Assembly: GCA_022573715.1 (NCBI GenBank)
Contig: JACZTL010000001.1
Span: forward strand, 1 to 64,000
Direction: 5' to 3'
Length of the DNA: 64,000 nucleotides
Origin: Bacteroidota bacterium
GTDB lineage: Bacteria > Bacteroidota > Ignavibacteria > Ignavibacteriales > Ignavibacteriaceae
Part shown: piece by piece, positions 33,932 through 43,785 of the stretch
Position numbering within the stretch: the stretch's first letter is position 1
How the letters are laid out: each line of letters opens with the position of its first letter
Notes under the pieces: generated by a model
What the model was told of the DNA's origin: nothing
Seen by the model: the letters and a program-made list of their open reading frames with translations, nothing else
The model's database searches: none
Position numbers and translations under genes: made by a program

Positions 33932-35944
33932 ATGAAAAATAAATTATATATAACTTTATCAATACTTTTATTTCTAAGCTTGAGCATATATGCTCAGGAA
34001 GTTAAGAAATATGAGCTGAAATCAGTAGACTTTGAAGGAAATGAAGAATACTCCTCATCTGTACTTGATTATGTTATATACTCACAAGAAAGCCCCTGGT
34101 GGTTTTGGAAATTTATAAATTCAATTACGGGTTTTTCAAGGGGGACTTCATATTTTGATTCAACTAATGTACAAAAAGATATAGATGCTCTTAAGGGTTA
34201 TTATTTTTCAAATGGTTTCTTTAAAGTGAATGTAACAAGTAAAACAGAAATTGATTCTTCAAGTGAAAACGTTAGACTTACATACTACATTAAAGAGAAT
34301 AAACCGGCACACTATGGTGAACTAAAAATAATCGGTATTAATAATTTACCTCCCGAGATAAATCTATCAATACGTAATTATTTAGCGGTAGATTCTACAA
34401 AAATTTATTCGCAAGGTTTGTTATCAAACAATATTGATAGAGCCTTTAGCACCTTGCTTAATACCGGTTATATGATTGCATCTTTTGACAGCACATTAAT
34501 TTATCTTGATACACTTAAAAATAAAGCAAACATTAATGTTTATTTCACAACCGGTAAGCGTTATACAATTGATTCGGTAATAATTGAAAAAAGCGGTGTG
34601 GGCGCCGATATTGTAGAAAATAAACTTCTTAAAAAAATCAGTGGTTTTAAACCGGGTGATTTTTATGATCTTGAAAAAATAAGATTGAATCAGGTAAGAC
34701 TTTTCCGTACAGGTTTATTTAATACTGTTTCTCTTTCCGGGGTTAAAAAAGATACATCAGGCAATCAAGTACCTCTAAAACTACAAAGCAATATTGGATT
34801 AATGAATGAACTTTCTCCTGAAATTATTATTAACAATCAGCAAAATGCATTTAATCTTGGCTTAGGGGTTACTTACATAAGAAAAAATTTTTTTGGAGAA
34901 GCAAGGAAAATGACTATCAGTACATCCTTTGGTGTACAGGATATTTTTCAAGTAAATTTCGGGGATATCTTTAAGAAATTTTCTTTCAGAGATACAACCC
35001 TTTTAGGTTATGTTGATACGCGAGTAAAGTTCGAACAACCGTATTTATTCGGTAAAAATATCTTTGGGACGTGGGAAAATTATGCCACTATTAATAAACA
35101 GAAAACTTATAACAACACTATTTATGGTACCAAACTAAAATTTGAATTTGAATTACCAAGATATACATTAATTAATTTTCTAAGTATTTTTTATAACATT
35201 GAACAGTCAAATGAAATTTACAGAACTTATAATGATAGTTTATCCATTAAAACTATTTCCTCTATAGGTGTAAATTTTGGATCAACAACAATTGACAGTT
35301 TATTATTCCCTACCAAAGGTTATAATCTTTCATTTCAAGTAGAAGCAGCTAACTCAATTCCTTATCTAGTTACAAAAATTAGAGGTAATAAATTCAACGG
35401 TGCACTATTTTATAAAATATTAATTACCAACTCAATGTATATTGATCTTTCACACGAACGGAAATCGATTTTAGCATTTAGAACAAAGATAGGTCATGTT
35501 CAGGCCTATGTGGGTGATTATGCAGGCATTCCCATTAATAGAACATTTTATACAGGCGGAAGCAACTCAATTAGAGGTTGGAGAGCAAATGAACTTGTCC
35601 CTAAAGGAACACCTATTTTAAGAACCGGAATAACACGGGGTCCGAATGTTAAAGGGGGAACTTTTTTACTTGAGACTTCCATCGAATACAGGCACAGATT
35701 TTTAAATTACTACGGTATTACTTTTTTTGTCGATGCCGGAAACTCTTGGCTGGGTTATACCCAATTTAGATGGGATCAAATGGCTGTAGCTGTAGGCGTG
35801 GGTTTTAGGTATTATACACTGATTGCTCCTTTCAGAATAGATTTTGGTTTTAAATTTTATGACCCGAATGACAGAAGATTTATTTTTGACAAAAAAATTT
35901 GGAGTAATTTTGTGCTTCAATTTGGTATTGGTGAAGCCTTCTAA
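33932..35944 (+). CDS. BamA/TamA-type Omp85 outer-membrane protein
   Basis: 670 residues with a signal peptide ending SIYAQ. Three POTRA-like repeats follow (about 25-110, 115-200 and 210-290; FEGNEEYSSSVL, FKPGDFYDLEKIRLNQVRLFRTGLF). The C-terminal 16-strand barrel contains the loop 6 motif GGSNSIRGW (about 546-554; VRGF/Y in BamA) and ends with an aromatic-terminated strand (FVLQFGIGEAF). The small number of POTRA domains suggests TamA-like or accessory BamA. It assembles or exports outer-membrane proteins, but the client is unknown. Confidence 0.88.
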   Translation: MKNKLYITLSILLFLSLSIYAQEVKKYELKSVDFEGNEEYSSSVLDYVIYSQESPWWFWKFINSITGFSRGTSYFDSTNVQKDIDALKGYYFSNGFFKVNVTSKTEIDSSSENVRLTYYIKENKPAHYGELKIIGINNLPPEINLSIRNYLAVDSTKIYSQGLLSNNIDRAFSTLLNTGYMIASFDSTLIYLDTLKNKANINVYFTTGKRYTIDSVIIEKSGVGADIVENKLLKKISGFKPGDFYDLEKIRLNQVRLFRTGLFNTVSLSGVKKDTSGNQVPLKLQSNIGLMNELSPEIIINNQQNAFNLGLGVTYIRKNFFGEARKMTISTSFGVQDIFQVNFGDIFKKFSFRDTTLLGYVDTRVKFEQPYLFGKNIFGTWENYATINKQKTYNNTIYGTKLKFEFELPRYTLINFLSIFYNIEQSNEIYRTYNDSLSIKTISSIGVNFGSTTIDSLLFPTKGYNLSFQVEAANSIPYLVTKIRGNKFNGALFYKILITNSMYIDLSHERKSILAFRTKIGHVQAYVGDYAGIPINRTFYTGGSNSIRGWRANELVPKGTPILRTGITRGPNVKGGTFLLETSIEYRHRFLNYYGITFFVDAGNSWLGYTQFRWDQMAVAVGVGFRYYTLIAPFRIDFGFKFYDPNDRRFIFDKKIWSNFVLQFGIGEAF

Positions 35945-36116
35945 TTATAATTGAGCTGCGATTTTTTAAGATTACTATTATTTGTAATACTGTATCACTT
36001 TAAATATTGAGTTCATTTCTACATTACGCACAGTTTAAAGATTGCCTGTTCAGTAATTTTTACTTTGGTTAACAATTGAAAAATCGTTATTTTTATATTC
36101 TTTAAAAGGATTTTTT

Positions 36117-36992
36117 ATGTTAAAAAGTATGACGGGATTCGGCAAAGCTTCAGCCGAAAACGAAAGAATTTCAGTAGATATTGAACTAAAAAGTGTGAAC
36201 AGTCGTTTTTTAGATACTTTTTTTCGTTTACCTAACTTTTTAAGTTTAAGAGAGTTTGAATTAAAGGATGTAATTAAGAATAAAATTAAAAGAGGAAAAA
36301 TTAACATTACTCTTCAGGTAAACTTTAAAGATCCAAAGGATTCTCCTTGGGGAATAAATACCGAGAAATTAGATGACTTTCTCCTAACTATAAAAGATAT
36401 TAAAAAACAAAGTAACATTAATGAGGAGCTGAGATTAAATCATCTTCTTTCAAACAAAGATTTATTTTCGGGTAATAAAATTGAAATAAGCGAAGAAGAT
36501 TTTGAATTTATAAAAGAGGCACTTAATAAATCCATTAATGAATTAGATATAATGAAAATTAATGAGGGTTCGGAACTTTCGAAAGACCTTCGAAAAAGAA
36601 CTAAAGAAATTGAAACAAAAGTTGATGAAATTAAGACGAATTCAAGAGACAGTGTAGAAGAAAATCATTCATTATTTAAAGAAAGAATAAAAAAATTAAT
36701 TGATGATGTAAATATAAATGAAGAAAGATTGGAAACTGAATTGGCAATATTAGCTGACAAAGCAGATATCACTGAAGAATGTGTAAGGTTAAAAAGTCAT
36801 TTAAAATTTTTTAATGATAGCTTAAACACCGAAGAATCAAACGGAAGAAGATTAAATTTTCTATGTCAGGAAATAAACAGGGAAGCTAATACAATAGCTT
36901 CAAAAACATTATCATCAGAAATATCGCATAAATCTATTTTTATAAAAGAAGAAATTGAAAAGATACGGGAACAAATTCAAAACATAGAGTGA
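36117..36992 (+). CDS. YicC/YloC-family endoribonuclease
   Basis: 291 residues. The N-terminal signature MLKSMTGFGKASAENERISV and the following ELKSVNSRFLD match YicC; the C-terminus holds RLETELAILADKADITEECVRLKSHL and GRRLNFLCQEINREANTIASK, the DUF1732 block. YicC-type proteins are RNases that affect small RNA and cell-wall stress. It heads a seven-gene run (yicC-gmk-rpoZ-coaBC-udg-dnaB-DUF1460) with gaps of at most 36-54 bp; yicC-gmk is a conserved pair. Confidence 0.93.
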   Translation: MLKSMTGFGKASAENERISVDIELKSVNSRFLDTFFRLPNFLSLREFELKDVIKNKIKRGKINITLQVNFKDPKDSPWGINTEKLDDFLLTIKDIKKQSNINEELRLNHLLSNKDLFSGNKIEISEEDFEFIKEALNKSINELDIMKINEGSELSKDLRKRTKEIETKVDEIKTNSRDSVEENHSLFKERIKKLIDDVNINEERLETELAILADKADITEECVRLKSHLKFFNDSLNTEESNGRRLNFLCQEINREANTIASKTLSSEISHKSIFIKEEIEKIREQIQNIE

Positions 36993-37001
36993 ATAATAAA
37001 A

Positions 37002-37571
37002 TTGAAAAAAGGGAAACTAATAGCTATATCTGCACCAAGCGGAACCGGAAAAACAACAATAATAAGACAGGTTTTAAAATCTTTCCCGGAAATAATTTTT
37101 TCCGTTTCAGCTACTACTAGGGCTAAAAGAGAGTATGAAGTAGAGGGAAAACATTATTATTTTATTTCGGAAGAGGAATTCAAAAAAAAAATTGAGAATA
37201 ATGAATTTATTGAGTGGGAGAAATTTTACGATTATTACTACGGTACATATAAAAGTATCGTAGAAAATGTAATAAATCAAGGTAAATCAATTATTCTTGA
37301 AATTGATGTAAACGGCGCTTTAAATTTAAAAAAAATTTATCTTGAAGCCGTTCTTATTTATATTGTACCGCCGAGCATTGAAGAATTAGCGAGAAGACTG
37401 AAAATTAGAAACACTGAAGGTAAAACAGATTTGCAAAAAAGAATAGAACGCGCTACAATGGAATTAAGTTTAAAAGATAAATTTGATTACCTTGTGGAAA
37501 ATATTGATTTGGAAAAAGCACTTAAAAAAACAAAACTTTTAATAGAAAAAATTACAAAAAAGGAGATATAA
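37002..37571 (+). CDS. gmk: Guanylate kinase
   Basis: Phosphorylates GMP to GDP with ATP. 189 residues: P-loop APSGTGKTT (10-18), SVSATTRAKREYEVEGKHYYF (GMP-binding Ser/Arg/Tyr), and EWEKFYDYYYGT. The start is TTG at 37002, nine bases after the yicC stop. The P-loop position fits this start and no ATG lies nearby. Confidence 0.96.
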   Translation: MKKGKLIAISAPSGTGKTTIIRQVLKSFPEIIFSVSATTRAKREYEVEGKHYYFISEEEFKKKIENNEFIEWEKFYDYYYGTYKSIVENVINQGKSIILEIDVNGALNLKKIYLEAVLIYIVPPSIEELARRLKIRNTEGKTDLQKRIERATMELSLKDKFDYLVENIDLEKALKKTKLLIEKITKKEI

Positions 37572-37574
37572 ACA

Positions 37575-37868
37575 ATGGGCATAGAAACGATTAACTTGAA
37601 AGATATTGAAACTCACGCATCAAACATTTATGAGGCAATTGTTGTTTGTGCAAAAAAAAGTCGCCTAATAAACGAAGAAAACAAAATTGAATATAATGCA
37701 TTATTAAGCACGATACCTGAGGTGGTTAATGAGGATGATAACGAAGAATTGGGAAATCCTGCACAATTAAAAATTTCATTAGAATTAGAAAAGCGTGAAA
37801 AACCTCATATGCAGGCGTTAAAAGAGTTTTTAGATGGAAAAATTGAATATAAATATAAAGAACAATAA
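37575..37868 (+). CDS. rpoZ: RNA polymerase omega subunit
   Basis: 97 residues: a short N-terminus, then NIYEAIVVCAKKSRLIN (17-33), the conserved RpoZ helix that holds the C-terminal end of beta-prime. A long acidic middle leads to KPHMQALKEFLDGKIEYKYKE at the end, a feature of Bacteroidota/Chlorobiota omega proteins. GGAGAT precedes the ATG. It follows gmk by 3 bp, the classic gmk-rpoZ pairing. Confidence 0.87.
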   Translation: MGIETINLKDIETHASNIYEAIVVCAKKSRLINEENKIEYNALLSTIPEVVNEDDNEELGNPAQLKISLELEKREKPHMQALKEFLDGKIEYKYKEQ

Positions 37869-37922
37869 TTCTTTAAAATTTAATGTTATCCCAATTCATC
37901 ATCTTTGACCTTAAAAAGTTTT

Positions 37923-39137
37923 ATGATTCACAATAAAATCTTTAAAAATAAAAAGATCCTCCTTGGAATTACAGGGTGTATAGCCGCTTATAAAGCGGCT
38001 TTTCTCACTAGAGAATTTGTAAAATTAGGTGCGGAAGTTAAAATTGTAATGACACCTTCAGCTGCTGAATTTATTTCACCTCTTACACTTTCAACACTTT
38101 CCGGAAATCCTGTAATTATAAACACTTTCCCTGCATCTCAAAAAGAAAGTACCGGATTAGGAACCTGGCATATTGATACTGCTCTTTGGGCTGATATTAT
38201 GATTGTTGCACCTTGCACAATAAACACTGTTGCTAAAATTGCTCATGGTTTTGCCGATAGTGCTTTAACTACGCTAGTTACTGCTTTACGTTCGCCGTTG
38301 CTTGTTGCACCTGCCGCGGATGTGGATATGTATCTAAACAAAATAGCCCAAAAGAACATTCAATCACTAAAAGATTTTGGAATAAATATTATTGAAGCTG
38401 AAGAAGGTGAACTTGCGAGTGGTCTTACAGGTAAAGGCAGATTAGCAGATATAAATAAAATAATAGATTCAACAGCATTGGTCTTAAATGGATTTAGTCA
38501 CGATTTAGAAAATCAAAACATTTTAATTACTGCCGGACCAACGTATGAAGACATTGACCCGGTAAGGTTTATAGGCAACCGCTCATCAGGAAAAATGGGT
38601 TATTGGCTTGCTAAGGCTTCGTATTTAAGAGGAGCAAATGTTACTCTAATTTCAGGTCCATCTTCAGAAACTATTTATCCTGAGATTAAATTACATACTA
38701 TAAGATCCGCCGCTGAAATGGAAAAAACAGTAAAACGGAATTTAAAAAACAATGATGTCCTTATAATGTCCGCTGCTGTTGCAGATTACACTCCGGCAAA
38801 AAGAGAAGTAAATAAAATCAAAAAAGAAAATAAACTACAAGCTATTCAGCTACGAGAGACTAAAGATATTCTTGCTTCTATTGATAAAAAAGAAAATTTT
38901 GTTGTCGGATTTGCGCTGGAAACCGAGAACGGACTTGTAAATGCTAAGAAAAAATTAAAAAATAAAAATTTAGATATGATTGTTTTAAATGTACTTAAAG
39001 TTAATAAAAGCGGTTTTGATTCTGATACAAACAAGGTAATAATACTGCATAAATCAGGTGATAAAAAAGATTTCCCATTACAGTCAAAATTTTTAGTAGC
39101 AAATAATATACTTACCGAAATTATAAAAAATAAGTGA
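37923..39137 (+). CDS. coaBC: Bifunctional CoaBC (PPC decarboxylase / PPC synthetase)
   Basis: About 404 residues, making 4'-phosphopantetheine for coenzyme A in two steps. The N-terminal flavoprotein domain has KILLGITGCIAAYKA, the catalytic His in TWHIDTALWADIMIVAPCT, and a variant substrate clamp PAADVDMY. The C-terminal ligase domain shows ITAGPTYEDIDPVRFIGNRS and SAAVADYTPA. The ATG at 37923 is preferred; a TTG six codons upstream (37905) is also open, and neither has a Shine-Dalgarno sequence. It follows rpoZ, as in many genomes. Confidence 0.95.
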   Translation: MIHNKIFKNKKILLGITGCIAAYKAAFLTREFVKLGAEVKIVMTPSAAEFISPLTLSTLSGNPVIINTFPASQKESTGLGTWHIDTALWADIMIVAPCTINTVAKIAHGFADSALTTLVTALRSPLLVAPAADVDMYLNKIAQKNIQSLKDFGINIIEAEEGELASGLTGKGRLADINKIIDSTALVLNGFSHDLENQNILITAGPTYEDIDPVRFIGNRSSGKMGYWLAKASYLRGANVTLISGPSSETIYPEIKLHTIRSAAEMEKTVKRNLKNNDVLIMSAAVADYTPAKREVNKIKKENKLQAIQLRETKDILASIDKKENFVVGFALETENGLVNAKKKLKNKNLDMIVLNVLKVNKSGFDSDTNKVIILHKSGDKKDFPLQSKFLVANNILTEIIKNK

Positions 39138-39145
39138 GTTAAAAT

Positions 39146-39871
39146 TTGTCCGATTCAGTTAAACATAAAATTATACAGTCTTTAATTGACCAAAAAGATA
39201 TTTTTGGTGATGAGTTATTGGAAAAGGTAGATATTAAATTGGAAAAAAAAACAATTATCGATAACTCAGTAAATGATTCTGAAAATTCAAATAATAATGA
39301 TTGGGTAAATTCTAAAACCCTTGAACAATTAGATTCATTAATAAATACATGCCGTAAATGTTCGCTTGCTGAAAACAGGACAAATTTTGTTTTCGGCTCA
39401 GGAAATCCTGATGCTGATGTAATGGTTATAGGTGAAGGACCGGGTGCTGAAGAAGATAAGCAGGGTTTACCATTTGTCGGGCGCGCCGGTAAATTATTAA
39501 CGGATATCCTAAAAGCCATAAAATTTACACGCGATGAAGTTTATATAGCAAATGTGGTAAAGTGCAGACCTCCCGGAAACAGGACACCGCTACCGATAGA
39601 AATGGAAACTTGTCTTCATTACTTAAAAAAACAGATTGAACTGATTAAGCCTAAATTAATTTTATGTTTGGGACGAACAGCAGCACAAGGGATATTGAAA
39701 ATGAACGGTAGTCTTGGTAATATGCGGGGTAAGTTTTTTGATTTTGAAAACGCGAAGGTTATGGTAACATATCATCCTGCTGCTTTATTAAGAAACCCTC
39801 ACTGGAAACGTGCTACTTGGGAAGACGTTCAAAAATTTAGAGCTCTTTATGATGAGCTTTTAGAAAAATAG
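39146..39871 (+). CDS. Uracil-DNA glycosylase, family 4 (Fe-S)
   Basis: 241 residues. An N-terminal extension of about 60 acidic residues leads to the core: NTCRKCSLAENR (Cys69, Cys72) begins the Fe-S site, completed by cysteines in VVKCRPPGNRTP and METCLHYL. Motif A is GEGPGAEEDKQGLPFVG, and motif B is HPAALLRN. It removes uracil from DNA. The frame opens at TTG 39146, 8 bp after coaBC. An internal start would lose part of the extension only, so the exact N-terminus is uncertain. Confidence 0.94.
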   Translation: MSDSVKHKIIQSLIDQKDIFGDELLEKVDIKLEKKTIIDNSVNDSENSNNNDWVNSKTLEQLDSLINTCRKCSLAENRTNFVFGSGNPDADVMVIGEGPGAEEDKQGLPFVGRAGKLLTDILKAIKFTRDEVYIANVVKCRPPGNRTPLPIEMETCLHYLKKQIELIKPKLILCLGRTAAQGILKMNGSLGNMRGKFFDFENAKVMVTYHPAALLRNPHWKRATWEDVQKFRALYDELLEK

Positions 39872-39874
39872 CAA

Positions 39875-41302
39875 ATGGCAAAAACTAATAAACAAAATAT
39901 TATATTAGAAAATTTAGTTCCCGCTGATGTAAAACCCCCTTATGCACCTGAGGTTGAAGCTTCGGTTCTTGGGGCAATGCTGATTGAAAAAGAAGCGGTT
40001 CCAAAAGCTATTGAGTTTCTTACACCAGCAAGCTTTTATTTAAAAGAGCATAAACTTATTTTTGAAGCGATGGTTTCCCTGTTCGAAGCAGGAGAGCCTA
40101 TTGACACCGTTACTCTTTATGAAGAATTAAAAAAACGCGAACAAACAGAAGAAGTGGGAGGTGCGGTTTATTTAAGTAAACTTTCTCAAAATATTTCTTC
40201 CGCAGCTAATATTGAATATCACGCCAAAATAATTATAGAAAAAGAAATTTTACGTGGGCTGATATCAAGTTCACACAAAATTGCACAATCCGCGTACGAA
40301 GGTACCGAAGATGCTTTTGATATTTTGGATAATGCCGAACGTAAAATTTTTGAAATAACAGAGAATCATCTAAAAAGATCGTTTATAGGAATGGACCGTG
40401 CGGTAAAGAACGCTTTGGAATATATCGAAGCAATTCACTCAAAAACAAATAAAGATTTTTCTGTACAAACAGGTTTTTATGAATTGGATGATCTGCTCGG
40501 AGGTTTTCAAAAGTCCGATTTAATTATATTAGCTGCAAGACCATCTATGGGAAAAACCGCTTTTGCTCTTTCCGTTGCCAGAAACGCTGCAGTTGATTTT
40601 AATGTTCCTGTTGGTATTTTTAGCTTAGAGATGTCAACAATGCAATTAATAATAAGACTTCTTAGTGCCGAAGGAAAAATAAACGCACATTTATTAAGAA
40701 CAGGTAAACTGCCTTTAAACCAAGGTGTTAACCTTAGTAAAAACGCGCATAAAATTACTGAAGCGCCAATATATGTTGATGATACGCCCGCTCAAACAGT
40801 GCTTGAAATTAGGGCAAAGGCCAGAAGGTTAAAAGCGGAGAAAGACATCGGATTAATAATTATAGATTATCTCCAGCTAATGCAGGGACAGACTAGGATG
40901 GAAAGCAGGGAAAGAGAAATTTCTCACATCTCCCGTTCATTAAAAGCATTGGCAAAAGAATTGAACATTCCTATATTAGCTCTTTCACAACTTAATCGTG
41001 CAGTTGAATCCAGAACGGATAAAAGACCACAGCTTTCGGATTTAAGAGAATCGGGTTCTTTAGAGCAGGATGCCGATGTTGTTATTTTCTTAAACAGACA
41101 GGAATTATACGGTATTCAAACCGACAAAGATGGGAATTCAGTTGAAGGAATAGCCGAAGTTATTATCGGCAAACAAAGAAACGGACCTGTTGGGACAGTC
41201 AAAATGGCATTCATTAAAGAGTACGCACGCTTTGAAAATCTTGAACACAAAAGACAAATAGAGGAAAGCTTCCCCGAAGAAATAAGCGAAGATATAATCT
41301 AA
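39875..41302 (+). CDS. dnaB: Replicative DNA helicase DnaB
   Basis: Hexameric 5'-3' helicase of the replisome, 475 residues. The N-terminal domain starts at APEVEASVLGAML (25-37), with the linker helix near 175-200. The RecA-like domain has LIILAARPSMGKTAFAL (Walker A), GIFSLEMS, IIIDYLQLMQG (Walker B), and the arginine finger region LRESGSLEQDADVV. No intein is seen. The stop overlaps the next start (TAATG). Confidence 0.97.
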   Translation: MAKTNKQNIILENLVPADVKPPYAPEVEASVLGAMLIEKEAVPKAIEFLTPASFYLKEHKLIFEAMVSLFEAGEPIDTVTLYEELKKREQTEEVGGAVYLSKLSQNISSAANIEYHAKIIIEKEILRGLISSSHKIAQSAYEGTEDAFDILDNAERKIFEITENHLKRSFIGMDRAVKNALEYIEAIHSKTNKDFSVQTGFYELDDLLGGFQKSDLIILAARPSMGKTAFALSVARNAAVDFNVPVGIFSLEMSTMQLIIRLLSAEGKINAHLLRTGKLPLNQGVNLSKNAHKITEAPIYVDDTPAQTVLEIRAKARRLKAEKDIGLIIIDYLQLMQGQTRMESREREISHISRSLKALAKELNIPILALSQLNRAVESRTDKRPQLSDLRESGSLEQDADVVIFLNRQELYGIQTDKDGNSVEGIAEVIIGKQRNGPVGTVKMAFIKEYARFENLEHKRQIEESFPEEISEDII

Positions 41303-42168
41303 TGAGTTTTATGAGAACTCTGATATTTACAATTCTTTTTTTACTTTTTAATTTTTCTATCTATTCTCAGATTTACACTAATAGAGACGTCGAGATTTTT
41401 AATCAGATTATCAAAAAAGCCCAAACCGATAGTCTTCAGAAAGAAAGTATTGGAAAAATAATTGTTGAAATCGGTAAACAATTTATCGGGACAGATTACA
41501 TCTCTCACTCATTGGAAATAAGTGATAGAGAAAACTTGGTGGTTAATCTACGTAAATTTGACTGCACAACTTTTTTAGATAATTCATTAGTACTTGCAAG
41601 GTTAATTAAAAAGAATGATTTTTCTTTCAACGATTATACAAATGAACTTATAAATGAAAGGTACAGAGACGGCAAGCTTAAAAAATATCCTTCAAGACTT
41701 CATTATTTTTCAGATTGGCTTTATGATGCTGAAAAAAGAGGTTTGATAAAAAACATTACAAAAGATATCGGCGGTGAAATTTATCACAAAAAAATATATT
41801 TTATGTCAAAAAATAAAAAATACTACAGACAATTAAGTGATGATAATTTCCTCGAAGATATTAAAAAAATTGAGAATGAAATAAACAAAAGAAAGTATTA
41901 TTACATTCCTAAAGACAGAATTGGTAAAGTCGAACAAAAAATTAAAACCGGTGATTTGATTGCAATAACAACAAACATTGGGGGATTGGACATTTCACAC
42001 GTTGGTATTGCAATTAAAATGGATGACGGAAGAATTCATTATCTACACGCCCCAAATGTCGGAAAGAAAGTTAAAATTTCCGCGAAACCCCTTTCAGAAT
42101 ATTTAATGGAAAACAAATCACAAACAGGAATTATGGTTGCAAGAGCTTTGGAACCGAAGAAAAATTAA
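41302..42168 (+). CDS. DUF1460 cell-wall amidase-like protein
   Basis: 288 residues with a signal peptide (ending IYSQ). DUF1460 is an NlpC/P60-related papain fold, and characterised members act on cell-wall stem peptides or bacterial amides. The nucleophile Cys is in LRKFDCTTFLDNSLVLARL, and the catalytic His in LDISHVGIAIK. It sits one base after dnaB and ends the yicC-dnaB run. Confidence 0.88.
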   Translation: MSFMRTLIFTILFLLFNFSIYSQIYTNRDVEIFNQIIKKAQTDSLQKESIGKIIVEIGKQFIGTDYISHSLEISDRENLVVNLRKFDCTTFLDNSLVLARLIKKNDFSFNDYTNELINERYRDGKLKKYPSRLHYFSDWLYDAEKRGLIKNITKDIGGEIYHKKIYFMSKNKKYYRQLSDDNFLEDIKKIENEINKRKYYYIPKDRIGKVEQKIKTGDLIAITTNIGGLDISHVGIAIKMDDGRIHYLHAPNVGKKVKISAKPLSEYLMENKSQTGIMVARALEPKKN

Positions 42169-42187
42169 AGTTAATTTTTTATAAGTA

Positions 42188-43084
42188 TTAATCTACAGAG
42201 GATTTGAAATTTTGAGCGACTTCTCTCACTGAATTTTCTAAACTTTTTATTTTAATTCCAAAAGATGTAAGTTTATCCGTATTTAACGATACATCTTTTA
42301 CACCGACACAATCAGGAATATCGCTCATATTTATTTTGTTCAAAAGATTTTTATCAAATTCAGCTATCTCACAAAGTAACTCAGCTAATTCCGCTCTCGA
42401 TACCCTTTCTTCTCCGCCTAAATTTATGATTTCATTTTTTATATTTTTTTTAACCAATTCCTTAATTACTCTTGCAGATTCCAATACAGAAATAGGGGTT
42501 CTGAATTGATCAGTGAATACTTTGATCTCATTCCCCTTTTTTAATGATTCAAACATAAATTGAAAATGATTGTTAGAATTATATTTTGATAAACCGAATA
42601 ACAGTGTCTGCCTTAATATTATAAAGTTATCGAATGCTTCTTTTATTTTTACTTCAGCCATCAACTTGGTTTCGGCATAAAGTGAAGCAGGTATTAACTT
42701 TGAATTTTCATCGAGCATTGAGCCTCTGTAACCGGCATAAACCAAATCAGTGGAAATATAAATTAGTTTGGAACCAATTGTATCACAAAGCACGGCAATA
42801 TTTTTTGTTGAGTTAACATTAATATTGTAAACTATTTTGCTATCAAATTTTTTACAAAGGATAGGATTTGCCAAAGACGCTGAGTGAATTATGATATCTG
42901 GTTTAAATTCATCGAAAATTTTACTCATCAGTTTGTAATCAGTTATATCAGCATACTGAGAATTAAATAAGTTGCTGCTACCAATATTTTTATGATATAA
43001 AGTTAATACTTGATATTCTTCTGATAAAATTCTGTTTAGAAATTCACCGAAGAATCCTCCCCCGCCGGTAATTAAAATTTTCAT
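42188..43084 (-). CDS. RmlD-like SDR (dTDP-4-dehydrorhamnose reductase family)
   Basis: 298 residues on the minus strand: MKILITGGGGFFGEFLNRIL (1-20), then NVDIIIHSAS-type HSASLANP, the catalytic STDLVYAG and YAETKLMAE (Tyr-x3-Lys), and LILRQTLLFG-like ILRQTLLFG. These fit the RmlD subfamily of nucleotide-sugar reductases. It is convergent with the dnaB run and divergent from the KdsC-like gene, at the left edge of the polysaccharide locus. The substrate is unknown. Confidence 0.85.
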   Translation of the reverse strand: MKILITGGGGFFGEFLNRILSEEYQVLTLYHKNIGSSNLFNSQYADITDYKLMSKIFDEFKPDIIIHSASLANPILCKKFDSKIVYNINVNSTKNIAVLCDTIGSKLIYISTDLVYAGYRGSMLDENSKLIPASLYAETKLMAEVKIKEAFDNFIILRQTLLFGLSKYNSNNHFQFMFESLKKGNEIKVFTDQFRTPISVLESARVIKELVKKNIKNEIINLGGEERVSRAELAELLCEIAEFDKNLLNKINMSDIPDCVGVKDVSLNTDKLTSFGIKIKSLENSVREVAQNFKSSVD

Positions 43085-43236
43085 TTTCGTTTATTTCTTT
43101 ATGATAGTTTTTTCCTCTTTTAAAAGAAAGAAAATATTAACTCATTTATTCAATTATTTACTTATTTAAAATATAATTTAACTTTCTTTTCACTAATTGA
43201 TATATTGCACATGTTAAATATTTTAGGAAAAAAGCA

Positions 43237-43728
43237 TTGAATCTAACAGATAAAATATCAAAAATAAAAATAGTGTTAGCTGACATAGACGGAGTGTTAA
43301 CCGACGGAAGTCTATATTATACAAGTGAAGGACTTCAGATGAAAAAATTCAATGTTAAAGACGGAATGGGTGCTGTTATGTTAAAAGAAAATGGATATAA
43401 AGTTGGGATTATTTCATCCGATAAATCAGCTATAGCACAAGCACGGGCAGATAAATTAAAACTTGATTTTGTTCATTACGGTGTGGAAAATAAATTAAAT
43501 ATAATAGATGAAATTTGCACCTCAAATAATGTAACTAAGGACGAAATTGCATATATGGGTGACGATGAAATTGATTTGGAAGTTTTAACAAATGTAGGTT
43601 TTAGTGCTTGCCCAAGTGATGCGATTAAGCCCGTTAGAGATTGTGTGAATTTCATCAGCAGTAAACAGGGCGGACACGGGGCATTTAGAGAATTAGCTGA
43701 TTTGATAATTAAAAATAGGACTAAGTAA
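43237..43728 (+). CDS. kdsC: KdsC-like HAD phosphatase (Kdo-8-phosphate phosphatase family)
   Basis: 163 residues, a cap-less C0 HAD enzyme. Motif I is LADIDGVLTDGSL (Asp nucleophile), motif II is in IISSDKS, and the lysine and MGDDEIDLEVL form motifs III and IV. The GGHGAFRELADLI tail is diagnostic of KdsC. The family removes phosphate from Kdo-8-P for LPS core, or from related nonulosonates. The start is TTG at 43237, since no ATG precedes motif I. KdsA, KdsB and WaaA are not in the window. Confidence 0.88.
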   Translation: MNLTDKISKIKIVLADIDGVLTDGSLYYTSEGLQMKKFNVKDGMGAVMLKENGYKVGIISSDKSAIAQARADKLKLDFVHYGVENKLNIIDEICTSNNVTKDEIAYMGDDEIDLEVLTNVGFSACPSDAIKPVRDCVNFISSKQGGHGAFRELADLIIKNRTK

Positions 43729-43785
43729 AAAATATTTTAAGTGGAAAAAACCGAATTCTGATTTTTTATTCCTATATTTTAATCT